Below, piece after piece: positions 8,821-17,363 of a stretch of 64,000 nucleotides of DNA. Location of the stretch: NCBI RefSeq assembly GCF_031010175.1, contig NZ_JAUAMB010000010.1, positions 1 to 64,000 of the forward strand, in the 5' to 3' direction. The position numbers and the translations under genes were made by a program. The DNA comes from Halomonas sp. SpR1 (GTDB taxonomy: Bacteria; Pseudomonadota; Gammaproteobacteria; Pseudomonadales; Halomonadaceae). The stretch's first letter is position 1; every line of letters begins with the position of its first letter. The notes under the pieces were generated by a model. That model had not been told where the DNA came from. It made no database searches and saw only the letters and a program-made list of their open reading frames with translations.

Positions 8821-9832
8821 TCAGTTACTTCATCGGCCGCAAACCTATTTCTCTCGTGGGAAAATGCGCACGCCTCAGGAAGTGCCTGAACGCGCCACGC
8901 ACCTGTTGGCGGCGGCTAAGCGGCTTGGCTTTGATGTTCAACCACCCGACGATTACGGCGTAGCGCCATTGAGGGCGGTGCATTCGCTGCCCTACCTGCG
9001 CTTTCTCCAAAGTGCCCATCGGCGCTGGCATACCCTTGACGAGGACTGGGGCGAAGAAGTGATCTCCAATATCTTCGTGCGCTCGCCCAACGCCCTGCGC
9101 GGCATATTGGCAGAAGCCGGGCGCTATATGGCCGACGGCAGCGCCCCGGTGGGCCAGCATACCTGGCGGTCGGCCTACTGGTCAGCGCAAAGCGCGGTGG
9201 CCGGAGCTGAGGCCCTGCTGGCCGGTGATCGGTTTGCCTATGCGCTATCGCGCCCGCCGGGCCACCACGCGGGCATCGACTCTGCGGGTGGCTTCTGCTT
9301 TCTCAACAACGCCGCCATTGCCGCGCAGCATCTGAAAACCCGCTACCCTCGAATCGTGGTGCTCGACCCTGATATGCACCATGGTCAGGGCATCCAGGAG
9401 ATTTTCTACCAGCGCGACGATGTGCTGTATATCTCGATCCACGGCGATACCACCAACTTCTACCCGGCGGTGACCGGCTTCGAAGACGAACGCGGTCAGG
9501 GCGCGGGTTTGGGCTACAACATCAACCTTCCGATGCCCCATAACTCCGAAGAGTCGGTGTTTTTTGACCGCCTGGAGCAAGCCTGCCAAGCCATTCGCCT
9601 GTTTGAACCGGACGCCGTTGTGCTGGCGCTGGGGTTTGATATCTACGAACTCGATCCCCAGGCCAAGGTCGCCGTTTCAACAGCGGGATTTGGTGAGTTG
9701 GGCCGCCGGATAGCGAACCTGAACGTGCCTACACTGGTGGTACAAGAAGGCGGTTACTACCTGGAAGGGTTGGAAGCCAATGCGGTGAGTTTTTTTGAGG
9801 GGTTGTTGGGCAGGAGCAGTCCTGACGTTTAA
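8798..9832 (+). CDS. Histone-deacetylase-family acetylpolyamine amidohydrolase-like enzyme
   Basis: Zinc-dependent deacetylase of the arginase/HDAC fold, 344 residues from MKTFFHADQ. Active-site signatures are RPPGHHAG, GFCFLNNAAIAA, the metal-ligand segment VVLDPDMHHGQG and the second metal aspartate in LGFDIYELDP. The family hydrolyses acetyl groups from acetylated polyamines or similar amines. The start at 8798 was chosen because the frame upstream encodes an unrelated tail overlapping the regulator gene; the real overlap with gntR is 23 nt. The neighbours suggest it removes an acyl group from the compound imported by the divergent ABC system. Confidence 0.85.
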   Translation: MKTFFHADQLLHRPQTYFSRGKMRTPQEVPERATHLLAAAKRLGFDVQPPDDYGVAPLRAVHSLPYLRFLQSAHRRWHTLDEDWGEEVISNIFVRSPNALRGILAEAGRYMADGSAPVGQHTWRSAYWSAQSAVAGAEALLAGDRFAYALSRPPGHHAGIDSAGGFCFLNNAAIAAQHLKTRYPRIVVLDPDMHHGQGIQEIFYQRDDVLYISIHGDTTNFYPAVTGFEDERGQGAGLGYNINLPMPHNSEESVFFDRLEQACQAIRLFEPDAVVLALGFDIYELDPQAKVAVSTAGFGELGRRIANLNVPTLVVQEGGYYLEGLEANAVSFFEGLLGRSSPDV

Positions 9833-10134
9833 GCCAGTATTTCCAAGCCTTTTTCCGCCACCAAGTTCAGCAACTTTAGCGAAGGGCCATTGGGTTTCTT
9901 CTGGCCTTGCTCCCACTTCTGAACCGTGGACACACTGGTGTTCAGGTAGGCTGCGAACACACCTTGGCTGGCGTGATTTTTAGTGCGAATACGCTTGATC
10001 TGTATTGCTGTGTACTCTTTTACGGGTGGCAGGCAGAGGGCATCAAACTCACGCAGCGTGGTTTCTTTCATCACACCAGCCGTGTGCAGGTCTTGAGCTG
10101 TTTCATGCACCATATCTAAAATGGATTTATCCAT
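9829..10134 (-). CDS. HTH antitoxin, NadS/HigA-like
   Basis: A 101-residue helix-turn-helix protein. The C-terminal half is a Cro/C1-type domain (IKRIRTKNHASQGVFAAYLN, then TSVSTVQKWEQGQKKPNGPS), matching the COG2944 antitoxins that pair with RelE-like toxins. It follows the toxin gene with an 8-nt overlap, so the order is toxin then antitoxin as in higBA. Its last 4 nt overlap the convergent deacetylase stop. It should neutralise the toxin and repress the operon at the palindrome near 10540. Confidence 0.85.
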   Translation of the reverse strand: MDKSILDMVHETAQDLHTAGVMKETTLREFDALCLPPVKEYTAIQIKRIRTKNHASQGVFAAYLNTSVSTVQKWEQGQKKPNGPSLKLLNLVAEKGLEILA

Positions 10135-10501
10135 CGTTTTCTACCTCAATTAACACGCCATGTTTAATGGCATCGGTTAATGCTTTGTCACTGTAACCAA
10201 GTAGTTCTTTTGCCAAATGCTTTAACGCTTTTAGTTCATCGGCGCTGATGTTAGCGCGAGCATTTTTGGCAAAACCATACACAAAGAACGCCTTATCACC
10301 GACCTTGTAAGCTAACAGAGTTCTGACTCCGCCACTCTTACCACGACCACTGATCGCCACGCGCTTTTTCAACACATGGCCACCTAGATCGGCATCAATA
10401 AGGCCGCGTTCAATTTCATCAATGGCGGCCAGCAAGGCAGCATCATTTAGACCTTCCTTTGCAGCCCATTTATTGAACACTTTGTTCTTAAATACTCGCA
10501 T
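10127..10501 (-). CDS. RelE/ParE-superfamily toxin (COG4737-type)
   Basis: Small basic protein of 124 residues from MRVFKNKVFNKWAAKEG. The pattern is IDEIERGLIDADLGGHVLKK, then GRGKSGGVRTLLAYK and AFFVYGFAKNARANIS, typical of RelE-like mRNA interferases of the COG4737 type paired with NadS-like antitoxins. GAAAAGG lies ahead of the chosen ATG; the longer frame to 10537 would run through the operator. RNase activity is inferred from the family. Confidence 0.83.
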   Translation of the reverse strand: MRVFKNKVFNKWAAKEGLNDAALLAAIDEIERGLIDADLGGHVLKKRVAISGRGKSGGVRTLLAYKVGDKAFFVYGFAKNARANISADELKALKHLAKELLGYSDKALTDAIKHGVLIEVENDG

Positions 10502-10531
10502 CAGATACCTTTTCTTCCATGATATAATATA

Positions 10532-10546
10532 TAGCACTAAGTGCTA
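10532..10546. promoter_or_regulatory. Palindromic operator of the toxin-antitoxin operon
   Basis: TAGCACT-A-AGTGCTA is a perfect 7-1-7 inverted repeat about 30 nt upstream of the toxin start, immediately beside an AT-rich TATATTATAT that could be the -10 element on the minus strand. It is the expected site for autorepression by the HTH antitoxin. Binding is inferred. Confidence 0.5.
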
Positions 10547-10667
10547 CACTTGCACACCCTTTTTTTAGCCGCATGGCTGCGTTGATCAGTGTCTGGCAAT
10601 ATAGTCGTTTTCAGCGATCAGCAAACGATCTGGATAGTCATTGAAATCGTCATCGAAAGGACACGGC

Positions 10668-13600
10668 ATGGCCCACCTGCTACGCATCGTGATGATTCAC
10701 GGCCACCTGGAAGGGGTGGTGGAACTGAGTGTGGACGGCCACACCAATATTTGCGGCACCAACGCCTCCGGTAAAACCACGCTTCAGCGGCTGGTGCCGG
10801 TGTTTTACGGCGAGCTACCCAATAAGGTCGTGCCCAAAACCCGAATGAAGTTTGATGCGTTTTATCTGCCCAACCGCAACAGCTACCTGGTGTACGAATA
10901 CCGCCGCGAGGCGGGCAATATCTGCCAGGCGGTGCTGACCCGTAAGGCCGAAGGCGGGGTGGAGTACCGCTTTGTTGGCGGGCCTTACCAGCCGGAAGAT
11001 TATCTGGTGGAGAGCGAGGCAGGCGTAGCCGCGCTGGACTACACCCAGTGGGCCAGCGGTCTGCGCCGCAGCGGCACGCCCGTTTCTCCCAAGCTCGGCG
11101 CGACTTCTGAATTTCGCTCGGTGATCCAGAACGACTTTACCCAACTACACGGCAACAGCCGCGACGGCCTTAAGCTGCGCCAGATCGCCGCGCAATTCAG
11201 CCTGGTCAAACCCGAGCGGCGTATCCGCCATATCGAAAAGCTGGTTTCGGCGGTACACGCCAAAGAGGGCAAGATGGACACCCTCAAAACCATGCTGGCG
11301 GCGATTTTTGAAGAGGACGGCGTCGAACTGCCGGTGACGCGGATTCGCAACACCAAGGCGCGGGAGTGGATCGCCCAGATGCGCCAGTCCATGCGTCTGG
11401 AGCCGCTGCAGGCGTCGCTTGCTCGCCTCGCCGGGATCGACCGCGAACTGGCCGATCTTGATGCCACACTCTGGCAACTGAAGCCCCAGCTCGAAGACGA
11501 CCGCCAGCGCGCCGAGCGCAAAATGGCCGATGTGGATGCCGAACTGGCCCGCCATCAGCGTGAGTTTCAGCAGCGGGAGAGTGACTACGGTGAGGCCCGG
11601 GACGCGCTAAACGACCGCCACAGCGAAGTGGTCAGCGATCTGCAGCAGACCCAGCGCCGCTTGAATGACCTGCAAGCCCAGTACGAGCGCTATGCGGAGG
11701 CGGATATGCCCGCCCTGGAGCGGGATATCAATGCGCTGCCCCAGTGGCGGGAACAGCGCGACCAGCTGCGCGCCCATCTGAATGTGATGCAGGATGCCGT
11801 CAAGGAGAGCCAGGCGCGCTTAGATGGTCGCCTGCGCGAGCTTTCTGAAGCGCTGGCCCGCCAGACCGGTGAGGCCCAGGAACTGATCGACGCCCTGGTC
11901 GAAGAGAAAGCCCTGCGCCGGGAGCAGCAGTGGGAAGCCGAGCAGCAGCTTAACGAGCGCTACCAGCAGGAGCGCCAACGCCTTGAAGGCGAGTATCAAG
12001 CCCAACTGGAGCTAGGTGTTGAGCAACTCGCTGAACTCAAAGCGCAGCTCTCGCTCTCCACTCAAACCGCCGAAGAAGCCAATGAAGCAGAGCTTGCCCA
12101 GGCGCGCCTGGATCAAGCCCAGCAAGAGCGCAACGCCTCGGCGGCCACCTTAGACGGCCTGCGCCGGGAGTTTGAAAGCTGCCGCCGCGCCCGGGACGAA
12201 GCCGAGCAGCAGCTGGTGCAGCTTCGCCAGCAGCTTGAGCGGGCCGAGCAGCGCTGTTACGCGCTCTATCAGCAGCGCGACCCGGAGCAGGGCAGCCTGC
12301 GTCACTTCCTACGTTACCACCGCCCCGGCTGGGAGCAGCAGCTGGGCAAGGTAATTGCCCCGGAGCTGCTGGAGCGCCGCGATCTCGCCCCGCAGCTGGC
12401 CGAAGGCGCCAGCGATGATCTGTTCGGGCTGGCGCTGGATCTCTCCGCCATCGCCCTGCCGGATTACGCCCAGGACGAAGCCACCCTGCTGGCCGCCATC
12501 GAAGAAGCGGATAGCGCCAAGCGCCGCGTTCAGACAGAGTGCCAGGCCGCCGAGAAAGCGCTTAAACAGCACAACGAGCGCGTGCAGCAGGCGGATGAAG
12601 CCCAGGATCAGGGCCGTATGGCCCACAAGCGCGCCGAGCAGGAAGTCGAGTTTGCGATAGAAGCGCGCCGCCAGCAGCAGGAGCGCCACGCCAAGCGCCA
12701 GCAGGAGCGCCGCGCCGCCCATCAGGCCGCGTTAGCCAGCCAGGAGCAGGCGCAGAAAGAGCTGCGCGAAGAGAAGCAGCAGGCCCTCGCCGCGCTTAGC
12801 GAAACCCATCAAAGCCAACTGCTAGAGCTCAAAGCCGACGGTCAGAGCCAGGTCGATAGCCTGGATGCCCAGCTGCGCCAGTATAAACAGCAGCTAAGCG
12901 ACGCCAACGCCGAGCACCAGCGCCAGCGGGAAGAGCTGGAAGAAGCCTTTAGCCAGGAGCTGGCCGAGCAGGGCGTCGACCCCGCCAAGCTAAAAGATAC
13001 CAAGGCGCGCCTGGCGAGCCAGGACGAACGCATCCGCGTCACCGCCGCCCGCCAGGATGAGCTCACCGAATACACCCGCTTTATGCGCGTGGAGTGGGGC
13101 CAGCAGAAACCGCAGCTGGTCGCCCAGGAGGCCGAGCTGGAGCAGGCGGAGCAAAAGCTGCAGCGCGATAAAGAACATCTGAAAAACGATTTCCAGGCGG
13201 CGCGCAAAGCCCACCAAAGCACGGTCAGCACGCTGAAAACCCAGCGCGAGAGCGAACACGCCTGCCTGGAAGCCTTGAAGCCACTGCTCACCCAGCTGGA
13301 AACGCTGGCCATCGAGCCCGACGGCCAAGCCCCCAGCGCGCCCCTGGGCGATGTGGACGAGCGCATCGAGCGCGCCCGCCAGGCCCTGGGCAATCGCCAC
13401 CAGCTCATCGAGCAACTGCGCCGTGGCTGCCTGGAAGTGGAAAGCCAACTGATCAAGGACGCCAGCAGCGGCTTCGCCGAAGCGCTGGAGAGCGAACGCA
13501 GCAAGCTGCAAAGCGACAACCCACGGCTACAGCTGCCGCTGCTGCGCGACATGCTCAAACTGCTCGAAGATCAACAGCAGCAGCTGATTCAGGAAGGGCG

Positions 13601-14333
13601 CAACCTCAGCGACGACCTGGATAAATTCTTTACCGTGTTCCGCGATCTGAACCGCCGCATCAGCGCCCAAAGCCGTCGGCTTTCGGAAGAGGTTGCCGAC
13701 GACCTGCGCCTGGAGGGTATCAGCAAGGCCGAAGTGCGTATCCAGTCCACCATCGATGAGCTGGGCTTCTGGGAGCCGCTGAAGCTGTTCGCCCAGCGCT
13801 ACAAAGAGTGGCGGGAATCTGGCCAGACGCTGCCCAGCGATGACTACTTGAACACCCTGGCGGACGTGGTCGATTTGCTGCGCAGCGACCAGCAGTACAG
13901 CTTCGAAAGCCTGCTGCGCCTGGAGCTGCACCTTAACGAAGGCGGCACCGATCTGGTAATCAAGAACGACCGTCAGCTGCTGGAGTCCTCCAGCCACGGT
14001 ATGGCGTATTTGATTCTGTGCAAGTTCCTGCTGGCTTTTACCCGTCTGCTGCGCGGCGATGCGGAAATCGCCATCCACTGGCCGATTGATGAGATCGGCA
14101 CCCTGGCCTACCACAACGTCGAAAAACTGTTCGACGCCTGCGACAGCAACCGCATTCATATCGTCGGCGCCTTCCCCAACCCGGAATCCGACGTACTGCT
14201 GTTGTTCGCCAACCGCTATCTCATTGACCGCGATGACGCCAACCCCAACAAGCGGGTGTTAAAACGCATTGAGCCGCGGCTAAGCCGCCTGGCCGAGCGG
14301 CTCCAGGAACGCCAGCAGGAGGTGACAGCATGA
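10668..14333 (+). CDS. jetC: SMC-like condensin ATPase of MksBEFG/Wadjet system (MksB/JetC)
   Basis: A 1221-residue SMC/MukB-type ATPase. The N-terminal head has Walker A GTNASGKTT at residues 30-38. A very long Gln/Glu/Arg-rich coiled coil occupies roughly residues 230-1000. The C-terminal head carries the signature-like SSSHGMAYLI and Walker B IAIHWPIDEIGTL. In Wadjet systems this motor extrudes loops and recognises small closed circular DNA. The ATG at 10668 has AAAGGA upstream; an in-frame ATT nine codons earlier is not credible. It is the first gene of a four-gene operon and overlaps the next gene by 4 nt (ATGA). Confidence 0.9.
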   Translation: MAHLLRIVMIHGHLEGVVELSVDGHTNICGTNASGKTTLQRLVPVFYGELPNKVVPKTRMKFDAFYLPNRNSYLVYEYRREAGNICQAVLTRKAEGGVEYRFVGGPYQPEDYLVESEAGVAALDYTQWASGLRRSGTPVSPKLGATSEFRSVIQNDFTQLHGNSRDGLKLRQIAAQFSLVKPERRIRHIEKLVSAVHAKEGKMDTLKTMLAAIFEEDGVELPVTRIRNTKAREWIAQMRQSMRLEPLQASLARLAGIDRELADLDATLWQLKPQLEDDRQRAERKMADVDAELARHQREFQQRESDYGEARDALNDRHSEVVSDLQQTQRRLNDLQAQYERYAEADMPALERDINALPQWREQRDQLRAHLNVMQDAVKESQARLDGRLRELSEALARQTGEAQELIDALVEEKALRREQQWEAEQQLNERYQQERQRLEGEYQAQLELGVEQLAELKAQLSLSTQTAEEANEAELAQARLDQAQQERNASAATLDGLRREFESCRRARDEAEQQLVQLRQQLERAEQRCYALYQQRDPEQGSLRHFLRYHRPGWEQQLGKVIAPELLERRDLAPQLAEGASDDLFGLALDLSAIALPDYAQDEATLLAAIEEADSAKRRVQTECQAAEKALKQHNERVQQADEAQDQGRMAHKRAEQEVEFAIEARRQQQERHAKRQQERRAAHQAALASQEQAQKELREEKQQALAALSETHQSQLLELKADGQSQVDSLDAQLRQYKQQLSDANAEHQRQREELEEAFSQELAEQGVDPAKLKDTKARLASQDERIRVTAARQDELTEYTRFMRVEWGQQKPQLVAQEAELEQAEQKLQRDKEHLKNDFQAARKAHQSTVSTLKTQRESEHACLEALKPLLTQLETLAIEPDGQAPSAPLGDVDERIERARQALGNRHQLIEQLRRGCLEVESQLIKDASSGFAEALESERSKLQSDNPRLQLPLLRDMLKLLEDQQQQLIQEGRNLSDDLDKFFTVFRDLNRRISAQSRRLSEEVADDLRLEGISKAEVRIQSTIDELGFWEPLKLFAQRYKEWRESGQTLPSDDYLNTLADVVDLLRSDQQYSFESLLRLELHLNEGGTDLVIKNDRQLLESSSHGMAYLILCKFLLAFTRLLRGDAEIAIHWPIDEIGTLAYHNVEKLFDACDSNRIHIVGAFPNPESDVLLLFANRYLIDRDDANPNKRVLKRIEPRLSRLAERLQERQQEVTA

Positions 14334-14965
14334 TCGAGCACGGCCCACTGCTTGAGCGTCTGCTGGCGGGGGATTTTATCTGCCCGATCAGCGATGAGAG
14401 CGGCTATCGCCACCTCAGCGATGAAGAGACCCGCGAGGCAATTGACGCCTATCTTCGACCCCTCAATCGCCGCCTGGCCAGCAACGAAGACGGCAGCGTC
14501 TACTTTCTGGCCTGGCGTCAGCTTAATGACAGCGCTCGGGATCAGCTCTCGCGCCAGCTGGGCGATACGCTCAATAGCCTGCTGCCGCTGCTGGAGTGGC
14601 TGCAGCTGGTGCAAGAAGCATTAGGCCGCGACACCCTGGCCGCCCCCGGCGATGTGCTCAAACCAGCGGAGTTCAGCGCCAAGTGTGAAGATAACCAAAG
14701 CCTGCGCGAGCGCCTGGAGCGCCTGGCCACCGATAGCTTTTTCGGCTCGCAAAGTGATCAGCTGGATGCCCAGGTAAAACAGGTCTTCAAGCGCCTGAAG
14801 GAGCATGGCTACCTGCTCCAACCACACTCAGAGCGGCAGGTGTTCGTGGTCACCGGCAAGATCGATTACCTGGTGGACTTGGTGCGCTTTATCCGCGATG
14901 AAGAGAACCTGCCCATCGAAGCAGATAGCGAGGAAGGCTCCGGTTCACAGGAGGCCCTTCTGTGA
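14330..14965 (+). CDS. jetB: MukE-like condensin subunit (MksE/JetB)
   Basis: A 211-residue protein with the length and position of the MukE-like KITE subunit, a tandem winged-helix protein that binds the kleisin. Recognisable stretches are LLAGDFICPISDESGYRHL at the N terminus, LERLATDSFF in the middle and VVTGKIDYLVDLVRFIRDEE at the C terminus. It overlaps both neighbours by 4 nt (ATGA upstream, GTGA downstream), which implies coupled translation and fixed stoichiometry. Confidence 0.8.
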   Translation: MIEHGPLLERLLAGDFICPISDESGYRHLSDEETREAIDAYLRPLNRRLASNEDGSVYFLAWRQLNDSARDQLSRQLGDTLNSLLPLLEWLQLVQEALGRDTLAAPGDVLKPAEFSAKCEDNQSLRERLERLATDSFFGSQSDQLDAQVKQVFKRLKEHGYLLQPHSERQVFVVTGKIDYLVDLVRFIRDEENLPIEADSEEGSGSQEALL

Positions 14966-16215
14966 ATAAGAGCGTGAGCACTAGCGTGAGCGAGCTGGAA
15001 AACCGCCTGCTGAAAACCGGCAGCGAACGGCTGGCGCTGCTGGGCAAGCATTCTGAAGCGCTGATGCAGGCCTACACCCGCGATGAAGTGCCGCTGGAAT
15101 CACTCAGCGATAGCGCCCTTCGCAAGCTGCTGGCGGCGCGTATTCTATGGCGGCCGGATGAGCAGAGCGGCGTCAAGCTGGCGCCCAAGGTGCGCGAACT
15201 GATCGCCGAAATGCTCGCCGACGAGACCCGCCGCCACGTCAACGCCGACGTCGCGGAAACCCTGGAGCTGATTCGCGCCCTGGTGCACAGCTACCGGGAA
15301 GCGCGCAGCCGCGGCGAACACTGGCGGCTGGAGCAGCAGCTGATGCGCCTGCGCCAGGAGGTCGACGACCTGAACGGGCGCTTTGCCGATGCCATCGATA
15401 GCCTGTGGCAGCGGCTCAATAGCGACTTCGGTTTCGTCAGCCAGCTCAACGACAAAATCCGCGAAAACGACCGCGCCCAAAAGCAGATCGCCCGCCTGCT
15501 GGATGGCCTGGCGCTGATCGACTTCGATGAGCTGATCGAGCTGGTGGGCAGCGACGGCAGCCTACGCAAGCTGTTGATCAGCCAGCTTCAACAGCAGTTA
15601 AGTAACCACTACACCGGCCTGCGCGAAGTACAGCGGCGCTTGATCGAGCTGATGGCGCGCTTTCGCAAGCAGCAGGCGCGCAGCCGCCTGATGAGCGGCA
15701 TGGCCGCCTTTATGCGCGAACACCCCGGCTTTGTGCCCGGCAACTACGCCCGCCGCAGCGAGGTACCCATGCTGGTCAATCAAGCCGCCCCGCTAAGCGC
15801 CGCCGCCGCCCCAGCGCTGGATCGTAATCTGGACAGCCAAGTGCTCGCCGAACTGCTTCACCAGCTTCCCCAGCCGCGCCACACCACCCAAACGGTGGAA
15901 GCCGCAGCACCAGCCCAAGCACAGGAAAGCAGCCTGGCCGCCGCCCGCCAGCAGGCGCTCAAGCAGGATGTAGAGCACTTCTATTTGAGTGTGATCGACC
16001 AGCCCCAGGCAGAGCCGGTCAGCGCCCTTGAGTACCTGCACGAAAGCCCGCTGGAATGGCCGGATGAGATATGGCTGTTCCAGGTAATTGCCGAGTACCA
16101 AGGTCTGCCGCGCAGCGACCAGAGTGCGTTTAGGCTCAAACAGCAGGAAAGCCAGGCCAGCCGCTTCAACCACCTGCGCCTGATCCACGACGTTGAACTG
16201 CAGCTGGCCGTATGA
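14962..16215 (+). CDS. jetA: MukF-like kleisin subunit (MksF/JetA)
   Basis: A 417-residue mostly helical protein placed where the kleisin of the complex is expected. It has a long amphipathic central part (LELIRALVHSYREARSRGEH, LEQQLMRLRQEVDDLNGRF) and an Ala/Pro-rich linker near residue 275. It starts with GTG in a GTGA overlap with the mukE-like gene and ends in an ATGA overlap with the Toprim gene. Homologues sometimes carry a misleading phosphoenolpyruvate carboxylase label; nothing here supports that enzyme. The call rests on length, order and helical character. Confidence 0.75.
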   Translation: MNKSVSTSVSELENRLLKTGSERLALLGKHSEALMQAYTRDEVPLESLSDSALRKLLAARILWRPDEQSGVKLAPKVRELIAEMLADETRRHVNADVAETLELIRALVHSYREARSRGEHWRLEQQLMRLRQEVDDLNGRFADAIDSLWQRLNSDFGFVSQLNDKIRENDRAQKQIARLLDGLALIDFDELIELVGSDGSLRKLLISQLQQQLSNHYTGLREVQRRLIELMARFRKQQARSRLMSGMAAFMREHPGFVPGNYARRSEVPMLVNQAAPLSAAAAPALDRNLDSQVLAELLHQLPQPRHTTQTVEAAAPAQAQESSLAAARQQALKQDVEHFYLSVIDQPQAEPVSALEYLHESPLEWPDEIWLFQVIAEYQGLPRSDQSAFRLKQQESQASRFNHLRLIHDVELQLAV

Positions 16216-17081
16216 ACCTACCCGGTCGCGCCCGCAATGGGCTCAACGGCGTCGCCCGCGAACTACTCCGCCAGCCATCGGTAGAGAAGCCGCGCCGCCA
16301 GTGGGTAGACGACGTAGTGGCCTGGTGCCACCAGCACGATATTGACCTGGCCACGCGCATCAACGGCAAAACGCTACGCTTTGACGCCGCCCTGCTGGCG
16401 CAAATTGATGACGTACTAGAAAGCGCCCGAATAGCCCCGCTAGGCCGCTCCCTCAGCGGCCTGAGCAGCATCGGCCAGGCAAAAGAGGGTGTGGAAGAAG
16501 ACAAAGCATCCCGCGAAAGCCCCCGCGCACGCCGGGTACTCGTCAGCTTTCCGCCGCAGCCCATAACGGGGCTTGCCAGCGAGCCGCGGACTATTCGTGA
16601 TGTGGATGTACAGGCGCTAAAACTGAGCGCGTTTGGCGCCCTAATTCAGGTCGAAAACCTGGACAGCTTCTATGATTTTTCGCCGGATATTCCTGCGCTA
16701 AGCGGCTACATCAACCCGCTGGTCGTCTATCGCGGCGACAGCCACTACGGCGGCGGTTTTGCGTTACTTGCCGAGGCGTGGCGCAAAACCCATCGGCCGC
16801 ATATCTACGCCGGTGATTTTGATGTAAAGGGCGTCACGCTAGCGCTCGATAGCAGCGCCACTCATTTGCTTCTGCCGAATATCGAATGGCTCACCCAAAG
16901 CGCCACGCCGCTGCACGTGCCCGCTGAACAGTTTCCTTATCAGCGTAGGCTTCGCAAGCACCTAGCTTCGCTGCCATATGCTCATCCGTTGCGTGAGTAC
17001 CTAATGCTGTTGTTGGAAAAGCAGAAGGGACTAAAACAGCAGTGGTTTGGTGGGGAGATGGGGTGTGTGGGGCTTAGTTAG
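16212..17081 (+). CDS. jetD: Toprim nuclease subunit of Wadjet system (MksG/JetD)
   Basis: A 289-residue protein with a C-terminal Toprim domain: the catalytic glutamate in LIQVENLDSF near residue 148, then YRGDSHYGGG, and the acidic DxD pair in IYAGDFDVKG near residue 202. In Wadjet this subunit cleaves the DNA stalled in the SMC motor. The N-terminal third probably contacts the core complex. Full-length homologues I recall from type I systems are longer (about 380-400 residues), so this version looks compact. It is the last gene of the operon, and no terminator with a clear U-tract follows. Confidence 0.82.
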   Translation: MNLPGRARNGLNGVARELLRQPSVEKPRRQWVDDVVAWCHQHDIDLATRINGKTLRFDAALLAQIDDVLESARIAPLGRSLSGLSSIGQAKEGVEEDKASRESPRARRVLVSFPPQPITGLASEPRTIRDVDVQALKLSAFGALIQVENLDSFYDFSPDIPALSGYINPLVVYRGDSHYGGGFALLAEAWRKTHRPHIYAGDFDVKGVTLALDSSATHLLLPNIEWLTQSATPLHVPAEQFPYQRRLRKHLASLPYAHPLREYLMLLLEKQKGLKQQWFGGEMGCVGLS

Positions 17082-17363
17082 AAACAATTTTAGGTGGTAT
17101 TTCCTGCTTGGCCTTGATTGAGTTCATTAGCGTCATAAGCCTAATGCTTATCGCGTAGTAGTGCTTTTCTAGGCTGTATGATTAGGCAGAGCAAAATGAG
17201 CCAACACGCGACTTTTGGATATGCCGCCAATTTTTCTTTGCCTCCAGAAGAATAATTGGGATAGAGTCAAATGAGCTGCCTACATGACCTCAATGAATGA
17301 GTGGGCACGTTTATTAAGGTTATGCAGCTTTCCGTATAACCACTTTTAGATTTTGGAGAATAA
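17082..17363. other. Spacer between Wadjet operon and first cassette gene
   Basis: AT-rich, non-coding. It holds two inverted repeats: ATAAGC-CTAAT-GCTTAT in the 17130s-17150s, and GGTTAT...ATAACC at 17318-17341. The second starts with GTTATGC at 17319, a possible integron-type crossover point (G then TTATGC). That would put the cassette boundary 44 nt before the caspase-like gene, similar to the other two cassettes (36 and 21 nt). No integrase or attI can be identified. Confidence 0.4.

Noticed and set aside
12842-13558. Minus-strand frames inside the SMC coiled-coil region
   Set aside because: Coiled-coil codons (CAG, GAG, GCC) leave the antisense frames open and give Ser/Leu/Arg-rich nonsense.
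14962-16215. Phosphoenolpyruvate carboxylase annotation for the kleisin-like gene
   Set aside because: At 417 residues it is far too short and has none of the catalytic motifs; operon position indicates a MukF-like subunit.
17318-17341. GGTTAT...ATAACC considered as a fourth attC or an attI
   Set aside because: Only the crossover-like GTTATGC and a short stem are present; the distant left box and second arm are missing. It is kept only as a tentative left cassette boundary.
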